DNA of 26,296 nt from DASRDE01 sp035652755 (lineage in GTDB: Bacteria > Vulcanimicrobiota > Vulcanimicrobiia > Vulcanimicrobiales > Vulcanimicrobiaceae), in the NCBI GenBank assembly GCA_035652755.1, contig DASRDE010000255.1, positions 1-26,296 on the forward strand, read 5' to 3'. Shown here one piece after another: positions 24,656 to 26,296 of the stretch. A model generated the notes under the pieces. It was not told the origin of the DNA. It did not search any database and saw nothing but the letters and a program-made list of their open reading frames with translations. Position 1 is the stretch's first letter, and each line of letters begins with the position of its first letter. The translations under genes were made by a program, and so were the position numbers.

Positions 24656-25381
24656 CTACCAGCCGCCGGAGGCGCCGCCGCCGCCGAAGCCGCCGCCGAA
24701 CCCGCCCGAGAAGCCTCCGCCGGAGAATCCGCCTCCCGAAAACCCGCCGCCGCCTGAGAATCCGCCGATATAGGGGCCGCTGCCGAAATACCACGCGCCG
24801 CGGCCCCTTCGGCGAAAAGCCAGAGCCAGTAAGAGCACAAACGCGCCGAAGACGATCAGCCCGATGATAATACTTGCGGCCGTATCGCTCGAAGACGCCG
24901 CGGTCTCTTCCGGTGCGGCGCTCGCGCCGTTGAACGAGGGAGTAATCGTACGCAGCATGCGATCGACCCCGCTCGCGACGGCGCCGTCCACGTCGCCCGC
25001 ACGCATCTTGGGCACGATCGTATCGCGGATGATCCGGCTCGCCTGCGCATCCGTGAGCGAGCTTTCCAGCCCGTAGCCCACCTCGATCCGAACGCGGTGA
25101 TCCCGCATGAAGACGAACAGCACCGCGCCGTCATCCAGCTTCGGGCTTCCAGGTTTCCATTTTTCCACCGCATGGATGGTCCAGTCTTCAAGCGGCGTAT
25201 CTCCGGTCGTCCCGCCGATCCACACGAGGACGAGATGACCCGTCTGCCGCTGGTAGTCGCGCAACTCGCTTCGAATGCGCTGCGACGCGGAGGCGGACAA
25301 CGCCCCCGCGGTATCCGTCACGTAGTCGTCGGGACGCGGCGGCAAAGCGAGCTGCGCCGCCAAAATCATCGCAGCGATCAA
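24656..25381 (-). CDS. YgcG-type TPM-domain membrane protein with Gly-rich tail
   Basis: A 241-residue protein: a short hydrophobic N-terminus (probably a signal peptide), a TPM/Psb32 domain (about 18-145, with YVTDTAGALSASASQRI, VWIGGTTGDTPLEDWTIHAVEKWK, DDGAVLFVFMRDHRVRIEVGYGLE), a transmembrane helix (about 170-190, IIIGLIVFGAFVLLLALAF), then RRRGRG and a tail of repeated FSGGG/FGGG units ending SGGW. The TPM domain should lie outside the membrane. The start is a TTG at 25381 with AAGGAG 10 nt upstream, inside the end of the preceding TPM gene; an ATG at 25369 is an alternative. Last gene of a LemA-TPM-TPM operon; converges with the M13 gene with 11 nt between stops. Biochemical role unsettled. 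Confidence 0.88.
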   Translation of the reverse strand: MIAAMILAAQLALPPRPDDYVTDTAGALSASASQRIRSELRDYQRQTGHLVLVWIGGTTGDTPLEDWTIHAVEKWKPGSPKLDDGAVLFVFMRDHRVRIEVGYGLESSLTDAQASRIIRDTIVPKMRAGDVDGAVASGVDRMLRTITPSFNGASAAPEETAASSSDTAASIIIGLIVFGAFVLLLALAFRRRGRGAWYFGSGPYIGGFSGGGGFSGGGFSGGGFSGGFGGGFGGGGASGGW

Positions 25382-25385
25382 GCGG

Positions 25386-25763
25386 TCACGACTCCTTCGG
25401 GAAGTGCTCGCGCAAGCGTTCGCCCACGCGCGTTATGCCGAACACCACGCCCGCGGTTGCATCGTTGCGGGCAAAGAACGGCGTCATCGCCGCAACCAAG
25501 TCGTTCCAAAACGCATCGCCGACAGCGGCGTGAATCGCGTCTCCGCCGAAAACCGCAAAGCGTTTGGCGCGCGGAGAGATCAAGAAGATCACTGCGTTTT
25601 TCGCCGGATGCTCGTGCAGGCGCGCGCGTTCGAAATCCGCGCGGGCCAAGGCGAGCGTGTCGTCCGAAGGCTCGTCCGTAACGCGAACGCCGATCCGTCC
25701 GCTGGTTCGCGCCTCGGCGGCGTCGATCGCCGAGCGGATTCTCCGAGGATCGATCGATTTCAC
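25386..25763 (-). CDS. Second, soluble TPM-domain protein
   Basis: A 125-residue protein made almost entirely of one TPM-like domain: IRSAIDAAEARTSGRIGVRVTD, then HPAKNAVIFLISPRAKRFAVFGGDAIHAAVG and FWNDLVAAMTPFFARNDATAGVVFGITRVGERLREHFP. The block NAVIFLISPRAKRFAVFGGDAI matches the NGVLLLvs..dr.v.i..G pattern of the family. No signal peptide or membrane helix is visible, so unlike its partner it is probably cytosolic. The GTG start at 25763 overlaps the lemA stop (GTGA), and its own stop is 4 nt before the next start, so all three genes are translationally linked. Function unknown. Confidence 0.85.
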   Translation of the reverse strand: MKSIDPRRIRSAIDAAEARTSGRIGVRVTDEPSDDTLALARADFERARLHEHPAKNAVIFLISPRAKRFAVFGGDAIHAAVGDAFWNDLVAAMTPFFARNDATAGVVFGITRVGERLREHFPKES

Positions 25764-26296
25764 GGGAAGTTTACTTGCGGCGCGCTTTGAGCTCCCGGGG
25801 CGGCCTGAAAGTACGCCTTGTTCTTGAAACGATCGCCGAACATGCCTGCGGCCATGACGGTAGGAAACGTATTGCGCCGCGTGTTGAAGGCCTGCGCCAG
25901 CTCGTTATATCTGCGCCGCTCCACCGCAATGCGGTTCTCCGTTCCTTCGAGTTGCGATTGCAGCGTCAGGAAATTCTCATTCGCCTTGAGTTGCGGATAA
26001 TTTTCGACAACCACCAGCAGCCGCGAGAGCGCGCTGCCCAAGTTATCTTGCGCGCGAGCGAATTGATTGAGGGCGGCCTGATCGTTGGTTGCGTTCTTGA
26101 GCACGTCCGGCGGCAGCTGTCCGACGGATGCGCGCGCTTGCGTAACGGCGACATACGTGCTCTTCTCGAAGTTGGCCGCGCCCTTGACGGTGGCGACGAG
26201 GTTGGGCACGAGGTCGGCGCGCCGCTGATAGACGTTTTGCACCTGCCCCCACTGCGCCTGAACCGCTTGATCGGCGGCCACAAGCCCATTGTATGC
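25760..26296 (-). CDS. lemA: LemA family protein, N-terminus cut off by the window edge
   Basis: LemA proteins have one N-terminal membrane helix and a helical-bundle domain. The frame is open to the window edge. It reads AYNGLVAADQAVQAQWGQVQ, then NVYQRRADLVPNLVATVKG, NYPQLKANENFLTLQSQLEGTENRIAVERRRYNEL, and the end FNTRRNTFPTVMAAGMFGDRF. The visible 178 residues contain the whole soluble domain; only the membrane anchor should be missing. An internal GTG at 26281 is not a believable start because the family's AYNGLV lies upstream of it in frame. It is the first gene of the LemA-TPM-TPM set. Molecular function is not established. Confidence 0.93.
   Translation of the reverse strand, partial: AYNGLVAADQAVQAQWGQVQNVYQRRADLVPNLVATVKGAANFEKSTYVAVTQARASVGQLPPDVLKNATNDQAALNQFARAQDNLGSALSRLLVVVENYPQLKANENFLTLQSQLEGTENRIAVERRRYNELAQAFNTRRNTFPTVMAAGMFGDRFKNKAYFQAAPGAQSAPQVNFP

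Noticed and set aside
24668..24770. Repetitive GCC/CCG-rich stretch as a DNA repeat or array
   Set aside because: It is simply the codon usage of the Gly-rich FSGGG/FGGG tail of the TPM protein.

Overview
The window comes from a high-GC, free-living, probably flagellated bacterium. Genes start with ATG, GTG or TTG, are packed tightly, and are often joined by ATGA/GTGA overlaps. No rRNA, tRNA, CRISPR array, insertion sequence or prophage is visible, and no gene-free stretch reaches 300 bases. The mix of genes (an NHL-type lipoprotein, GH125, M13/M48 proteases, a K+-independent H+-pyrophosphatase, a sigma-28/FliK/FlhB-C/CheB/CheR block) would fit a poorly cultured lineage such as Eremiobacterota (WPS-2). 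That placement is inference from gene content and style, not from a phylogenetic marker.

Layout. (1) 1-4623, minus strand: response regulator, sensor kinase, a small nuclease-like protein, hpt, a secreted GH125 mannosidase and purA. All are separated by 16 nt or less or overlap, so this looks like one operon. (2) 4705-6690, plus: secreted S9 prolyl-oligopeptidase-type peptidase. (3) 6691-8130, plus: a cystathionine gamma-synthase-family gene behind an elaborate leader. The leader has a TTGACA-N17-TAGCGT promoter, an apparently leaderless 25-codon Met-rich peptide, and mutually exclusive antiterminator and terminator hairpins. (4) 8073-10661, minus: recX, recA, ftsY. (5) 10725-12350: a divergent pair, a secreted cupin and an NHL-like lipoprotein. 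(6) 12370-18760, minus: a motility/chemotaxis block. In transcription order it is a geranylgeranyl-reductase-family flavoprotein, cheR, cheB, a FliA/WhiG-type sigma factor, a small flagellar-operon protein, a FliK-like protein and a stand-alone FlhB C-terminal domain protein. (7) 18839-21654, plus: soluble pyrophosphatase then membrane proton-pumping pyrophosphatase, closed by a strong terminator. (8) 21746-24644, plus: two secreted zinc peptidases, M48 then M13. (9) 24656-26296, minus: LemA and two TPM-domain proteins in one coupled operon.

The most interesting item is the methionine leader at 6719-6900. It has all the parts of a trp/his-style ribosome-mediated transcription attenuator, but with methionine as the control codon and in front of a methionine-pathway enzyme. 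That step is more usually governed by SAM/SAH riboswitches, T-boxes or MetJ-type repressors. Other points of interest are a histidine kinase with an apparently degenerate GGDEF-like N-terminus, a mannosidase embedded between two purine genes, and a flavoprotein joined to the chemotaxis genes.
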